DNA of 64,000 bases from Microtetraspora fusca (GCF_001570365.1 NZ_BBYK01000060.1:78360-142359); one strand, 5' to 3'; positions 7,768 through 16,541 are shown, counted from the first letter of the stretch. A program made the numbers and translations. The notes: generated by a model from the sequence alone, not told the origin.

Positions 7768-7805
7768 ATCAGGGCGTTTCCCGTCCGGGAGACGCCCTGT
7801 GATCG
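7768..7805 (+). terminator. Terminator-like hairpin after the tRNA fragment
   Basis: GATCAGGGCGT...CCCG pairs with CGGG...ACGCCCTGTGATC, a long stem with a two-base turn, followed by GTTTCG. It sits where a terminator would follow an intact tRNA, so it may be the original one, displaced by the insertion. Confidence 0.55.
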
Positions 7806-7857
7806 TTTCGGGTTGCAGTCGTCGCACCGGGACCACTCTCTAAATGACCTCGAACGT

Positions 7858-7875
7858 GTACTGCGGACGGAGTAC
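7858..7875. promoter_or_regulatory. Operator-like palindrome GTACTGCG-GA-CGGAGTAC
   Basis: Arms of eight bases with one mismatch; the outer bases extend it (GTGTACT and AGTACAC at 7856-7862 and 7871-7877). It is of the size and form of TetR-family operators and lies 107 bp before the exporter gene. Confidence 0.45.
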
Positions 7876-7946
7876 ACCATCCGCGGTAACGGGATCGGCG
7901 TAGCGCCTACCGCTGCACGACGACGCGGGGGAGCCTGATCACGAGT

Positions 7947-7965
7947 ATTGAGCGCAACGCTCAAT
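7947..7965. promoter_or_regulatory. TetR-type operator before the MMPL gene
   Basis: ATTGAGCG-CAA-CGCTCAAT is a perfect 8-bp inverted repeat. TTGAGCG-type palindromes are common operators of TetR-family repressors that guard exporters. It ends 16 bp before the chosen start and covers the ATG at 7964, a reason to reject that codon. No TetR gene is adjacent. Confidence 0.55.
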
Positions 7966-7981
7966 GACTCGAGGAGAGATG

Positions 7982-10147
7982 ATGCCAGCCGAGAATCCCC
8001 GTACGGATGGAGCTCTGGCGGGACTGGCCCGGTTCTGTTACCGGCGCCGCCGCCTGGTCCTCCTGACCTGGATCGTCGGTGTGATCGCAGTGGCGTTCGT
8101 CGGCTTCGGCTACGGCGCCGCCCCCGACAACGACTTCTCCGGCGGAACCTCGGACTCCGCCAAGGCGCAGGCGCTGATCGAGAAGCACTTCCCCGAGCGG
8201 CAAGGGGACACGCTCACTCTTGCGATCAAGGCGGAAAAGGGGATCGACGACGCTGCCGCCCGTCAAAAGATCGAGAAGGTCCTCACCGATCTGGCGACCT
8301 CACCCGTTGTAGGACCGGTTACCTCGCCATATCAGGACAAGAGCCTGGTGACGCAGGATCGTCGTATCGCCCGTACGACCATCCCGCTGACCCGAAAGGA
8401 GGTGGACAAGACCGCGGTCAAGCCCCTGGTGGACATGGTCAAGAACGCCTCCGGTGACGGCGTGACGCTGGCGCTGGGCGGGACTCAGGCGGAAAAGGCC
8501 GAGACACCCCCGCAGGGTTCGTCTGAGAGCGTGGGCATCGTGGCGGCAGCGGTGATCTTGTTCATCGCCTTCGGGTCACTTGTGGCGATGGGCCTGCCGA
8601 TCGTGACCGCACTGCTGGCGATCGCCGCCGGCATCGCCCTGATGAAGCTGGTGGGGTACCTGGTCCCCTCACCCGATTTCACCGCGATCCTCGCCGCGAT
8701 GATCGGGCTGGGCGTCGGCATCGACTACGCACTGTTCATCGTGACCCGCTACAAGGACAGCCTGCAGGCCGGCGACGAGCCCGAGACCGCCACGGTCAAG
8801 GCCATCACAACGGCCGGTCACGCGGTCCTGTTCGCCGGCACGACCGTCGTGATCGCGCTGATGGGCCTGATCGTCATGGGACAGCGGCTGATGACCGGAG
8901 TGGCCGTCGCCACGTCGGTGATCGTGCTGGTCACGATGATCGCCGCGGTGACCCTGCTGCCGGCGTTCCTGGGCTTCACCGGTCACAAGATCAACTCGCT
9001 ACGCCTGCCCCGCCGCCAGAAGTTCGCCAGTGCCGCGTCCCGAGAGCGCCGGACCATCGCCGAGCGCTGGGCCGGCGTCGTGCAGCGCAAGCCGCTGGTC
9101 GCCGCGATACTTGCCGGCGCGGTCCTGGTGGTGCTGGCCGCCCCCACGCTGTCGATGCGGCTGAGCAACCCCGACGCCAGTGTCCAGCCCCACGACAGGA
9201 GCAGCTACACCTCATACGAGATTCTCTCCGAGGGCTTCGGCCCCGGCTACGGCGCACCCCTGATCTTCGCCACCGAGGTCGGCTCCAACGACACCGATCT
9301 GCGTCCCGTCATCGAAGCGGTCGGCATGACCGAGGGCATCGCCTACGCCACGCCGCCTCAGGTCAGCAAGGACGGGCAGGCCGCGATCTTCATGGCCTTC
9401 CCCAAGACCGGATACCAGGACAAGGCGACCGCGGACCTGGTGCACCACCTGCGCGACGACGTGCTGCCCAAGGCGCCCGGCGGTGAAGGGGTCTACGTCG
9501 GCGGCCCGAACGCCGGCACGATCGACATGGCCGATGACATCAGCTCGCGCCTGCCCCTGATGATCGCGGTCGTCGTCGCGGTGTCCCTGGTACTGCTGAT
9601 CGCGCTGGTCCGGTCGGTCACGATCGCGCTGCAGGCCGCCGTCATGAACCTGCTGTCGATCGGCGCCGCCTACGGCGTGCTCGTCGCGGTCGTCCAGTGG
9701 GGATGGCTGGGCTCGGCCCTCGGTTTCCCCACCGCCATGCCGATCACGACCTGGGTGCCGATGATGATCTTCCCGGTCCTGTTCGGCCTGTCCATGGACT
9801 ACGAGGTCTTCCTGATCTCGCGGGTCCGTGAGGAGTACGAGCGCACCGGCGACACCCGGACGGCCGTCGCCAGCGGGATGGCGCGGACCGCCAAGGTCAT
9901 CACGGCCGCGGCCGCCATCATGGTCGCCGTCTTCACGACCTCCCTGCTCGGCCCCGACGTCGCGGTCAAGCAGGGAGGTCTGGGCATGGCCGTCGCCGTG
10001 CTCATCGACGCCACCATCATCCGGATGATCCTCGTCCCCGCGGTGATGGAACTGTGCGGCAAGGCCAACTGGTGGATGCCCGGACGCCGGGCACCGAAGG
10101 TGACCTCGGTTCCCCCGGCCGAGATCGTGGAAGAGGCCAGGGTCTGA
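7982..10147 (+). CDS. MMPL family RND-type transporter
   Basis: A 721-residue inner-membrane exporter of the MmpL/YdfJ type, driven by proton flow. It has the family's two halves, each a membrane helix, a large outer loop (about 45-180 and 400-530) and five more helices. In the middle of the membrane helices are the Asp-Tyr signatures: GLGVGIDYALF near 240-250 and LFGLSMDYEVFLISR near 600-614. AGGAGAG at 7972-7978 suits ATG 7982 better than ATG 7964, which lies inside the operator palindrome; ATG 7979 is also possible. The substrate (lipid or drug) cannot be told. The gene is monocistronic. Confidence 0.9.
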   Translation: MPAENPRTDGALAGLARFCYRRRRLVLLTWIVGVIAVAFVGFGYGAAPDNDFSGGTSDSAKAQALIEKHFPERQGDTLTLAIKAEKGIDDAAARQKIEKVLTDLATSPVVGPVTSPYQDKSLVTQDRRIARTTIPLTRKEVDKTAVKPLVDMVKNASGDGVTLALGGTQAEKAETPPQGSSESVGIVAAAVILFIAFGSLVAMGLPIVTALLAIAAGIALMKLVGYLVPSPDFTAILAAMIGLGVGIDYALFIVTRYKDSLQAGDEPETATVKAITTAGHAVLFAGTTVVIALMGLIVMGQRLMTGVAVATSVIVLVTMIAAVTLLPAFLGFTGHKINSLRLPRRQKFASAASRERRTIAERWAGVVQRKPLVAAILAGAVLVVLAAPTLSMRLSNPDASVQPHDRSSYTSYEILSEGFGPGYGAPLIFATEVGSNDTDLRPVIEAVGMTEGIAYATPPQVSKDGQAAIFMAFPKTGYQDKATADLVHHLRDDVLPKAPGGEGVYVGGPNAGTIDMADDISSRLPLMIAVVVAVSLVLLIALVRSVTIALQAAVMNLLSIGAAYGVLVAVVQWGWLGSALGFPTAMPITTWVPMMIFPVLFGLSMDYEVFLISRVREEYERTGDTRTAVASGMARTAKVITAAAAIMVAVFTTSLLGPDVAVKQGGLGMAVAVLIDATIIRMILVPAVMELCGKANWWMPGRRAPKVTSVPPAEIVEEARV

Positions 10148-10478
10148 CTCTTCCTCGACCTACGGCGAGCGATGCCGCCACCGCCGGACGAAACCGCATC
10201 CACCTGACCGTCGACGACCTCGATGCCGAGATCGACTGACCGCACAGCACGGGCTGGGTTATGGCCGGCCCGTTCCCCGCTCCGCCGGCTGGGGCGCAGG
10301 TCCGCTGGGACGACGGGTCCACGATGCCGGTCCCCATGATCGGATCTCGAGAGGCGCTGATGGCTCCGTCCCCCTGGCCGGAGGAGTACACCGTCCCCGA
10401 CGACGAGGAGCACAAGCAGACGGCGCCACCTCGCGAATGCAACTGGAGACCGTACACGGCATCAAGACCACCTACTGA
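10148..10478. other. Intergenic stretch with a possible VOC-gene relic
   Basis: No intact gene. One frame reads RNRIHLTVDDLDAEID then a stop near 10240, then GPFPAPPAGAQVRWDDGSTM (10261-10325). The first phrase resembles the VDDLDAE segment of glyoxalase/VOC proteins. It may be the decayed end of such a gene, but the match is short. Confidence 0.25.
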
Positions 10479-10979
10479 TCAGTCCCACCACATGACGACC
10501 GCCAGTCGACGACGGGCAGCCTCCTCGTAGAAGTCGAGTAGTGCGGCAAAGTGCCTGGCCACATAGCCGCGAGGGTCCGCCATCGCCCCAGTGCTTTGAC
10601 CAAGCGCTTCCCAGCCGTCGATGGGAAGGGAGGCCAAGACCGTATCGGGGACGAGCCCGCGAAGGGTCCCGGCGACGTGGAGGACGGCAGGTCCCTCAAG
10701 GGCGCTGACGGGATGCTCCCATATCGCGCCGGCGTAGTGACGGTAAGCCGGATTGACCTCCGCGTCACCGTCGAGGGAACGCCGCAACGCGACGAGGTAC
10801 TCGGAACCACTGGCCAGTTCGCAGGCCCGGAGCAAGGGCGCGGGCGCCCAGTCCAGATCGAGATGATCCGCGCGAGGAGTCAGTTCGAAGGAGCAGAGCC
10901 GGTCCAGTTCCTCGACCGACCGGCGGCAGGCAGCAAGCTGAGCGTCGGGAACCCGAACGAGCTGCTGCGTAACCGCCAC
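10479..10979 (-). CDS. DUF1877 (YfbM-like) protein
   Basis: A 166-residue soluble protein of unknown function. It has the actinobacterial DUF1877 pattern: QQLVRVP near the start, LDLDWAP near 41-47, HYAGAIWEHPVSAL in the middle, and an end with YVARHFAALLDFY and LAVVMWWD. The start is GTG 10979 with a weak ribosome site. It stands alone, with its back to the small membrane gene at 11127. Confidence 0.7.
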   Translation of the reverse strand: MAVTQQLVRVPDAQLAACRRSVEELDRLCSFELTPRADHLDLDWAPAPLLRACELASGSEYLVALRRSLDGDAEVNPAYRHYAGAIWEHPVSALEGPAVLHVAGTLRGLVPDTVLASLPIDGWEALGQSTGAMADPRGYVARHFAALLDFYEEAARRRLAVVMWWD

Positions 10980-11126
10980 GCTGCGAGCCTGCCAGGCCAG
11001 CCGTCCTGATTGAAAACAACTTTTCTTCTCGGCGTTTAAGGCAGATCGCCAGCCGGCCGGGCATGCGGCCTGTGTTCGCCCGCCGAGGCGGCCTATAAAG
11101 TACGGGCCAGCCGACCAGGAGCGGGC

Positions 11127-11417
11127 ATGATCAAGTCATACCAGTTCGGGCGCAAAGCCGCCGTCGTCGTGACGCTGTACGGCATCGCCCTCGTCGCTGT
11201 GGCTTCGGGCGTTCTTGTGGCGCTGCTCTCCGGTAAGGACGGTGTCGTGCTCTGGCCCCTCGTGCTGGGGGTGCCCCTGGGCTGGCCGTTGCTGTGGGCT
11301 CCGATCGACAACGGCCTGGTGCTTTGGGCCTGTTTCCTCGCACTCGGCGTGGTTCAGGGATGGCTGATCTGGAGGTTGTGCCGGGGCCCCCGTTCCAGGC
11401 CCGAAGGCTCGCAATGA
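11127..11417 (+). CDS. Small membrane protein (SCO4225-family-like)
   Basis: A 96-residue protein with three hydrophobic segments (about 11-33, 39-57 and 62-83) and a basic tail. The arrangement recalls the SCO4225 family of small actinomycete membrane proteins, function unknown. AGGAGCGGGC just before ATG 11127 is a good ribosome site, and TATAAAGT near 11093 is a likely -10 region. The DNA at its 3' end (from 11377) is repeated, diverged, at 13514. Confidence 0.6.
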   Translation: MIKSYQFGRKAAVVVTLYGIALVAVASGVLVALLSGKDGVVLWPLVLGVPLGWPLLWAPIDNGLVLWACFLALGVVQGWLIWRLCRGPRSRPEGSQ

Positions 11418-11505
11418 TCGTGCCGGTGGTCTCCTGGTCCGCTGTCGCTCTTCGTTCGGCCTTGGTCAAGAGGGCGGTGCGCGCTCTATGGAGTCGGCCT
11501 GCTGC
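11377..11505 (+). repeat. Diverged direct repeat, copy A
   Basis: Similar to 13514-13645. Shared words include a 27-base block starting GGTCCGCTG (about 23 matches) and GCGCGCTCTnTGGAGTCG. It overlaps the tail of the small membrane gene, and the pair brackets the sigma operon at 11694-13393. Confidence 0.6.
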
Positions 11506-11693
11506 CGCCCCCTGAAACCGCCGGCCCGTTGCGCTTCGCGGCGGGTCGATGGCGAAGGAGAGACCAGGGCGCCTAACACGAGGCGAGGACGAGAAGCCTC
11601 CCGGCCAATGGCGCCCTGCTTGCGCGCCGGCGATTCAACACTTGGGACGCCGACTTCGTCTGAGTGGTGAATACCGAGGAAAGGCGAAGGCAA

Positions 11694-12194
11694 TTGGACG
11701 ACGACTCCCGCTTCGCGGACTTCGTCGCCGCACGGGCCGATGCGCTGCTGCGTTACGGCTACGTGCTCAGCGGCGATCCCCACGATGCGGCCGATCTCAC
11801 CCAGGAGGCGCTCCTCCGGCTGCATCGTGCGTGGTCGCGGGTGTACCGCAAGGACAACCCGGAGAGCTACACCAGAAGAATCATGGCCCGGCTGCACATC
11901 AGCGTGTGGCGGCGGGGCCGTCGTGAACGGCTCTTCTGGGACCTGCCCGATCAGGCGCATCTGGACACGCTGCCCTCGGAAGCGGAACAGGACCTCTGGC
12001 AGGCGCTGAAAGGCCTGCCCCGCAAGCAGCGGGCCGTACTCGTCCTGCGGTACTACGAGCAACTGACCGACGCGGAGATCGCAACCGTGCTCGGCGTCTC
12101 CCGAGGGACGGTTCGCAGCCACGCCTCGCTGGGCCTGAGCAAGCTCCGCTCCTCTGTGCCACACCCCACCGCTACCGAAGGGAGCGCCTCATGA
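11694..12194 (+). CDS. SigE-family RNA polymerase sigma factor
   Basis: An ECF-type sigma factor of about 166 residues. Region 2 has YGYVLSGDPHDAADLTQEALLRL and region 4 has LPRKQRAVLVLRYYEQLTDAEIATVLGVS, with the recognition helix RGTVRSHASLGLSKLR. TTG 11694 gives the usual family N-terminus (DDDSRFADFVAAR) and has GAAGG three bases upstream; GTG 11664 or 11667 would add about ten residues. It overlaps the next gene by four bases (ATGA at 12191), so that membrane protein is its probable partner. Confidence 0.88.
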   Translation: MDDDSRFADFVAARADALLRYGYVLSGDPHDAADLTQEALLRLHRAWSRVYRKDNPESYTRRIMARLHISVWRRGRRERLFWDLPDQAHLDTLPSEAEQDLWQALKGLPRKQRAVLVLRYYEQLTDAEIATVLGVSRGTVRSHASLGLSKLRSSVPHPTATEGSAS

Positions 12195-13393
12195 ACGAGC
12201 ACCTGGAGGAGATGCTCCGCAGCGCTCTCGGCCACGCATCCGAGCTGGCACCGCAGGCGCCGAACAACCTGTCCACGCACATCGTGCGCAGGTCCCGGGT
12301 GCGCCGGATACGCGCGCAGGCCCTGCTCGCGGCCGCCGCGGTGGTGGTGATCGCGGGCGGGGTGGCGGTGGCCGTACGCGGCGCCGGACACGATGCCACG
12401 GCGGTCAATCCGAGCGTGACGCCGTCTCCCACAGCGACGGAGACGAGGATCCCCGCCTCTGTCGAGAAGGTCTGGCCCGAGGCGGTATGGAAGATCCCGG
12501 TCAAGCTGCCCGGCGGACGCAAATTCAACCCCCGGGGCTTCGTCGACGACCACACACTGCTGCTGGAGACCTGGGAGAGCTTCGAGAAGGCCAACGCCAT
12601 CTACGCGTACGACCTGGACAGCGATCGCGTCCGCAAGATCACGAACATCCGTACGCCGAAGGGGGTGTACGCGTCAGGCTACGCGGCGGGCGGCGGGCGG
12701 ATCGTCTGGCAGACGATCGACGTGGTGCACGGCAAGCCCGTCACCTCGTTCTGGTGGGCCCCCGTTTCCGGAGGGGAGGTGACGGCCGTCGCAACCGAGC
12801 GGGCGGTCAAGGGGAGCGGCGACAAACTCACCGTGGTCGGCGACAGGCTGGCCTTCAGCCTTCTCGAAGGCGGCGTCTTCACCGTTCCTCTCGACGGTGG
12901 GGCCGTCGAGCCGGTCGCGGGTGCGGCAGGGCACCACATCCTGCGCTGGCCGTGGGTGGGCACCCCGGGCCTGTACACGCCGGAGGGCGAGGCGAGCTTC
13001 CAGGAACTGCTCAACGTCGAGACCGGGGAGACGAGCAGGGCGGTCGTCCATCCGGAGGAGCAGAACGTAAGGTGCGGCGTGACGACGTGCACCGGCACCA
13101 GAGGCGATCACACGGCCTTCTACCGGTTGCGCGACGGTTCACAGGAACGCCCCCTGACCCGGTCCTCGATGTCCGGACTCGCCCGGGACCGCTTCCTGAC
13201 CCCCTTTCTGCCGAATCCGCCAGGCGGTCAGGCCCTGTACGACCTGGTCACCGGCAAGTCGGGAGACCTGGGCCTGCGCCCGAACGTGAAAGGCCAGTCG
13301 TTCGCGGTCGAACTCGGCTTCGGAGACGGACGAATGGTGGCGTACCCGCTGGGAAGCGAGTACGTGATCATCGATCTCGCGAAGATCCGGTGA
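12191..13393 (+). CDS. Membrane-anchored propeller-like protein, probable sigma partner
   Basis: A 400-residue protein: a cytoplasmic N-terminus of about 42 residues, one membrane helix (about 43-63), a Pro/Thr/Ser linker (75-90) and a large outer domain. The outer domain has recurring strand patterns such as IYAYDLDSDRVRKIT and ALYDLVTGKSGDL, as in TolB/WD-type beta-propellers. There is no zinc-binding HxxxCxxC anti-sigma motif. Many SigE-family factors in actinomycetes are followed by such proteins. Negative control of the sigma factor is inferred from coupling and topology only. Confidence 0.6.
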   Translation: MNEHLEEMLRSALGHASELAPQAPNNLSTHIVRRSRVRRIRAQALLAAAAVVVIAGGVAVAVRGAGHDATAVNPSVTPSPTATETRIPASVEKVWPEAVWKIPVKLPGGRKFNPRGFVDDHTLLLETWESFEKANAIYAYDLDSDRVRKITNIRTPKGVYASGYAAGGGRIVWQTIDVVHGKPVTSFWWAPVSGGEVTAVATERAVKGSGDKLTVVGDRLAFSLLEGGVFTVPLDGGAVEPVAGAAGHHILRWPWVGTPGLYTPEGEASFQELLNVETGETSRAVVHPEEQNVRCGVTTCTGTRGDHTAFYRLRDGSQERPLTRSSMSGLARDRFLTPFLPNPPGGQALYDLVTGKSGDLGLRPNVKGQSFAVELGFGDGRMVAYPLGSEYVIIDLAKIR

Positions 13394-13513
13394 ACGCGTC
13401 ACCTCGACGGGCGGCCGGGTGGGCGGTGTCTCCGCCCCCGACCTGATGAGACATGGATCTCGTACAGGCGGCCGACCGAGATCGACCCGAGCCGTCCCCG
13501 TCCCACCTGCCCA

Positions 13514-13645
13514 AGTGGAGATCGTGCCAGGGCCCGATGGCTCGTCCTGATCGTTGCGGCGGCGGCCCGGTCCGCTGCCGCTCTTCGGCCGGCCGTTGGT
13601 TACGGGGTGCGGGGCGCGCTCTCTGGAGTCGACCGCCTGTCGCAC
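13514..13645 (+). repeat. Diverged direct repeat, copy B
   Basis: Counterpart of 11377-11505, roughly three-quarters identical with indels by eye. It is in the same orientation, about 2.1 kb away, on the other side of the sigma operon. Confidence 0.6.
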
Positions 13646-13783
13646 CCGTAGAAGCCCGTCCCCCAGGCTCTGTTGAGCGCGGCCGGTACGGTCGGCTCGC
13701 ATACCCGTGCGTCAAAGTCGCCTTGGTACTTCCAAGGACCGGTGCCCATTTGTGCCCTGGGGAGGAGGAGCGGCCCGGTATGA

Positions 13784-13897
13784 CCATGCTGTGCCACCGA
13801 ATCAGGTCGGCGGTCCGTCGAGGCGCATTGGGAGCGCCTCAACGACCTGCAAGAACGCTCACGTGCCTGGGCCGAGGCCCGCCACGCCGCGCCCTGA
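13784..13897 (+). pseudogene. Truncated C-terminal gene fragment
   Basis: An open stretch of 37 codons without a start codon, ending in TGA at 13895. It reads VEAHWERLNDLQERSRAWAE, amphipathic and protein-like, unlike the Arg/Pro-rich shadow frames around it. The parent gene is not recognised. Confidence 0.3.
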
Positions 13898-13992
13898 CGC
13901 GAAGTGCTCGGCGGCAACCGGCGGCAACCGGTCGTGTCGGCCGCTCCGGGTCACGCACCTCGGCGAAGGTCGCCCCCGTACGGCGAATGCGG

Positions 13993-14325
13993 TCAGGAGC
14001 GCTGCACCACGCTGAGGAGGAACGCGGTGTCCTCCAGCGCCTCTACGCTGTGCCGTGCCTGCGGGATGACCAGCAGGTCGTCGGCGCGCCCCTCCCAGGA
14101 ATCGTCGCCGCTGCGCAGCACCAGCCGCCCGCGCAGGACGAGCAGCGTCGCTTCGCCGGGGTTCTCGTGCTCCGCCAGGGAGGCGCCGGCGGCGAGGGTG
14201 AGCAGGGTCTGGCGCAGGACGTGCTCGTGCCCGCCGTAGACCGTCTCCGCGCTGCGTCCCGCCGATCGGGTCGCCGCTCGCTCCAGGTGGTCGCGGACCA
14301 GAGCGTCGAGTGAGATCTTTCGCAT
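13993..14325 (-). CDS. Cupin-domain protein
   Basis: A 110-residue single-domain cupin. The first conserved strand pair is LLTLAAGASLAEHENPGEATLLVLRGRL and the second is DDLLVIPQARHSVEALEDTAFL. The first-motif H-x(n)-E pattern is partly kept (AEHENPGEA) and the second-motif His is in RHSV, so metal binding is possible. Members of this type bind small ligands or act as sensors. ATG 14325 begins the conserved N-terminus; it is divergent from the DedA gene. Confidence 0.75.
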   Translation of the reverse strand: MRKISLDALVRDHLERAATRSAGRSAETVYGGHEHVLRQTLLTLAAGASLAEHENPGEATLLVLRGRLVLRSGDDSWEGRADDLLVIPQARHSVEALEDTAFLLSVVQRS

Positions 14326-14409
14326 GGCGCACAGTGTGCCAGGAGCCCACACGGCGACGCTGTCCCTGGGCTGCGACGTCCCTGAGCTGCGCGGACGTAG
14401 AGTTCTCGC

Positions 14410-15036
14410 ATGCGCCCACCGCTGCCGGGGCCGCTGGCCGACCTGGCTCCGATCCTTCACGAGTACGGCTACGCCGCGGTCGCGGGGCTGATCCTCCTGG
14501 AGGACTTCGGCGTCCCCGCTCCGGGCGAGACCATCCTCATAGCCGCCGCGGTCTACGCGGGCGCCGGGCATCTCAACATCATCCTTGTCGCCGTGGTCGC
14601 CCTGGCGGCGGCCATCGTCGGTGACAACATCGGTTACCTCATCGGCAGGGTCGGGGGCCGCAGGCTCATCCGCCGCTGGGGGCGCTACGTCCTGATCACC
14701 CCGGAGCGCTTCCACGCGACCGAGCGGTTCTTCCTGCGCCACGGAGCGAAGATCGTGGTGATCGCCCGGTTCGTCGAGGGGCTGCGCCAGGTCAACGGCA
14801 TCGTCGCGGGCACCACTGGCATGCCGTGGCGTCGCTTTCTTGTGTGCAATGCCATCGGCGCCGTCCTGTGGGTGGGCGTCTGGGCGGGCGCGGCGTACTT
14901 CGCCGGGAAGAGGATCGGCGTCATCTACAGCACGATCGGCCGCTACCAGAACTACGCCTGGATCGCCCTCGGCCTCGCGGTCGCCGCCTTCGTCGGCTGG
15001 CGTCTGGTGCGCCACCTGCGCCGCCGCAAAGCATGA
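14410..15036 (+). CDS. DedA family membrane protein
   Basis: A 208-residue inner-membrane protein of the DedA/SNARE-associated family, linked in bacteria to lipid-carrier or phospholipid flipping and envelope homeostasis. The family motif FGVPAPGE is at about 36-43. The re-entrant segment with RFVEGLRQVNGIVAGTTGM, including the conserved G-x-x-x-M end, is at about 121-140. Four to five hydrophobic stretches are readable. TAGAGT at 14398-14403 is six bases before ATG 14410 and no ribosome site is seen, so the mRNA may be leaderless. Confidence 0.9.
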   Translation: MRPPLPGPLADLAPILHEYGYAAVAGLILLEDFGVPAPGETILIAAAVYAGAGHLNIILVAVVALAAAIVGDNIGYLIGRVGGRRLIRRWGRYVLITPERFHATERFFLRHGAKIVVIARFVEGLRQVNGIVAGTTGMPWRRFLVCNAIGAVLWVGVWAGAAYFAGKRIGVIYSTIGRYQNYAWIALGLAVAAFVGWRLVRHLRRRKA

Positions 15037-15045
15037 CGGCGACGC

Positions 15046-15801
15046 GTGGCCGAAATTCCGTTGCCCGCCGTACCCGAAGGGCAGGACGATCGCGGGATGG
15101 ACGAAGAACGCAAAATCATGGCAGGCGCGGTCAGCTACTACGAAGGTGTCAGAGACGGACGCCCCTGGGCGGACCAGGTCGAGGTGATCGGCCCGGGCGC
15201 CGCCGACGCCATCATGTCCGGAATGCGCGGCTGGGCGGTCTCGGCTTCGCCGGAGCTGGCGGAGGAGCTGGTCGCGCGGGGCGCACGTGTGTTGCGGCAC
15301 GCCCACGTCATGTCCTGTGACCTGGAGAAGGTGGAGCCGACCGAGGTCGAAGCACCGGAGGGCTTCCGGTTCGTGCCCTGTGACCGAACCCCGGAGCAGG
15401 TGCTACCGGCGATCCTCGCGGCCTACCCGCCCGGCCATCCCGACCGCCCCACCGACGACGATGAAAGGATCGGCAAGGAGCTCGCTCCCCTGCTGGAGGG
15501 GCGGTTGATCGGGCCGGTCCTGCCGTGCAGCCTCCTCGTCGTGGACTCTGGTGACACGGTGGTCGCGGGAGTCGTGGTCAACGACTTCCAAGGAGTGCCC
15601 TGGATCTCCCATGCGTTCCGCCACCCGGCCGAGACGCCGCCCGGGACCGGCGCGCTCACCCTGCGAGCCGTCCAGGTACGGGCCGCCCGGTCTGGGCTCG
15701 CCGCGCTCGGGCTGGCCGTTACTCACGCCAACCCGGCGAAACGGATCTACGAGCGCCTCGGTTTCGTGGTGACCGAAACTTCGATGACCGTCGTCGTCTG
15801 A
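15046..15801 (+). CDS. GNAT family N-acetyltransferase
   Basis: A 251-residue protein. The C-terminal half (about 150-251) has the acetyltransferase fold: beta strands SLLVVDSGDTVVAGVVVNDF, a stretch in place of the usual acetyl-CoA loop, and the end AVTHANPAKRIYERLGFVVTET, the typical A/B-motif finish. The N-terminal half is less conserved. The family transfers acetyl groups from acetyl-CoA to amines; the substrate is unknown. GTG 15046 is listed; ATG 15097 is also possible. Confidence 0.75.
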   Translation: MAEIPLPAVPEGQDDRGMDEERKIMAGAVSYYEGVRDGRPWADQVEVIGPGAADAIMSGMRGWAVSASPELAEELVARGARVLRHAHVMSCDLEKVEPTEVEAPEGFRFVPCDRTPEQVLPAILAAYPPGHPDRPTDDDERIGKELAPLLEGRLIGPVLPCSLLVVDSGDTVVAGVVVNDFQGVPWISHAFRHPAETPPGTGALTLRAVQVRAARSGLAALGLAVTHANPAKRIYERLGFVVTETSMTVVV

Positions 15802-15819
15802 TCGCCCGACGACCGGGGA

Positions 15820-16200
15820 TCAAGGAGACAGGGTGATGCGCACCCCGACCGTGCCGGCGCGGCCCCGCCGCAGCCTGCTTCCCCAGATGGTCAGCCTGCC
15901 GACGAGCCCGTACTTCTTCATCACCAGCTCACGGACGTGATCTCCCTGCTCGGGCGGCAGCAGTTCGGCTCTGGCCGGCACCGCGTCACCGCGTAGTCGG
16001 CCCCGTACATCGCACGGCGCCACCGTGACCTGCGGATTGCGGCGGATGCGCTTCACCTTGCCGGAGTCGGCGACGGTCCAAACGACCAGCGCGTCGCCGT
16101 CGCGCATCACCCAGACCGGCGTCGGGACCGGAGTACCGTCGCGCCGCAGCGTCACCAGCGACACGTACTGTTCCGCGCCGAGCCGTTCAACGGTTGTCAT
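15820..16200 (-). CDS. PPOX-class F420/FMN-dependent oxidoreductase
   Basis: A 126-residue protein of the split-barrel flavin/F420-binding family (pyridoxamine-phosphate-oxidase-like). Conserved parts are YVSLVTLRRDGTPVPTPVW near 13-31, LVVWTVADSGKVKRIRRNPQVTVAPCD near 39-65 and the C-terminal RLTIWGSRLRRG. Actinomycete members mostly use F420, inferred only. ATG 16200 is the start. Confidence 0.8.
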   Translation of the reverse strand: MTTVERLGAEQYVSLVTLRRDGTPVPTPVWVMRDGDALVVWTVADSGKVKRIRRNPQVTVAPCDVRGRLRGDAVPARAELLPPEQGDHVRELVMKKYGLVGRLTIWGSRLRRGRAGTVGVRITLSP

Positions 16201-16241
16201 GCCAGCACCGTACGCGCCGCCCGCCCCTGCCCTGGGCAATC

Positions 16242-16300
16242 GCCTGCGCGGGACGCGAGGAGGGGAGGCGTCGCGGGACACGTCGAGGTCGGCCACCTCA
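16242..16300 (+). pseudogene. Duplicated 5' end of the ABC-F gene
   Basis: This stretch repeats 16689-16747, the ribosome site and first codons of the ABC-F gene, with roughly 50 of 59 bases matching after a small indel. It reads GHVEVGHLT then stops, where the gene reads GHVEIGHLT. The copy is cut off after about ten codons. Confidence 0.65.
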
Positions 16301-16364
16301 CGTGTGAGCGATGACCTGCTGGAGCGTCGGTCCGGTCCTCGTTGAGAGCCGGACAGGGAGGTAG

Positions 16365-16541
16365 TCGCCGCAGCGCTTCTCCATCGAGGAGTACTCGGTC
16401 GCCGACGGTGCCAAGTTGCGCACGCTGTTCAGCGCGGAGAACGCCACCGGAACGGTCGCCAGGTGGACCCTGATCCGCTACGACGCCACGCGGTATCTCC
16501 TGATCAAGGGCAACATGTACTCCGTTGAGCAGGTTGGATGA
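16365..16541 (+). pseudogene. C-terminal fragment of an unknown gene
   Basis: Fifty-eight codons follow an in-frame TAG at 16362 and end at TGA 16539. The translation has a natural look (SIEEYSVADGAKLRTL, TLIRYDATRYLLIKG) but contains no usable start near its beginning. It is likely the tail of a gene lost in the rearrangement that also copied the ABC-F 5' end. Confidence 0.5.

Larger units (their letters stand above)
13394..13992. other. 600-bp gene-poor stretch with repeat and gene relic
   Basis: Holds copy B of the diverged repeat and a short truncated reading frame at 13784-13897. No full gene with a ribosome site is seen on either strand. Confidence 0.4.

Noticed and set aside
13453..14313. 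Long plus-strand frame over the repeat and the cupin gene
   Set aside because: Second half is the shadow of the cupin gene, first half is repeat DNA; no ribosome site.
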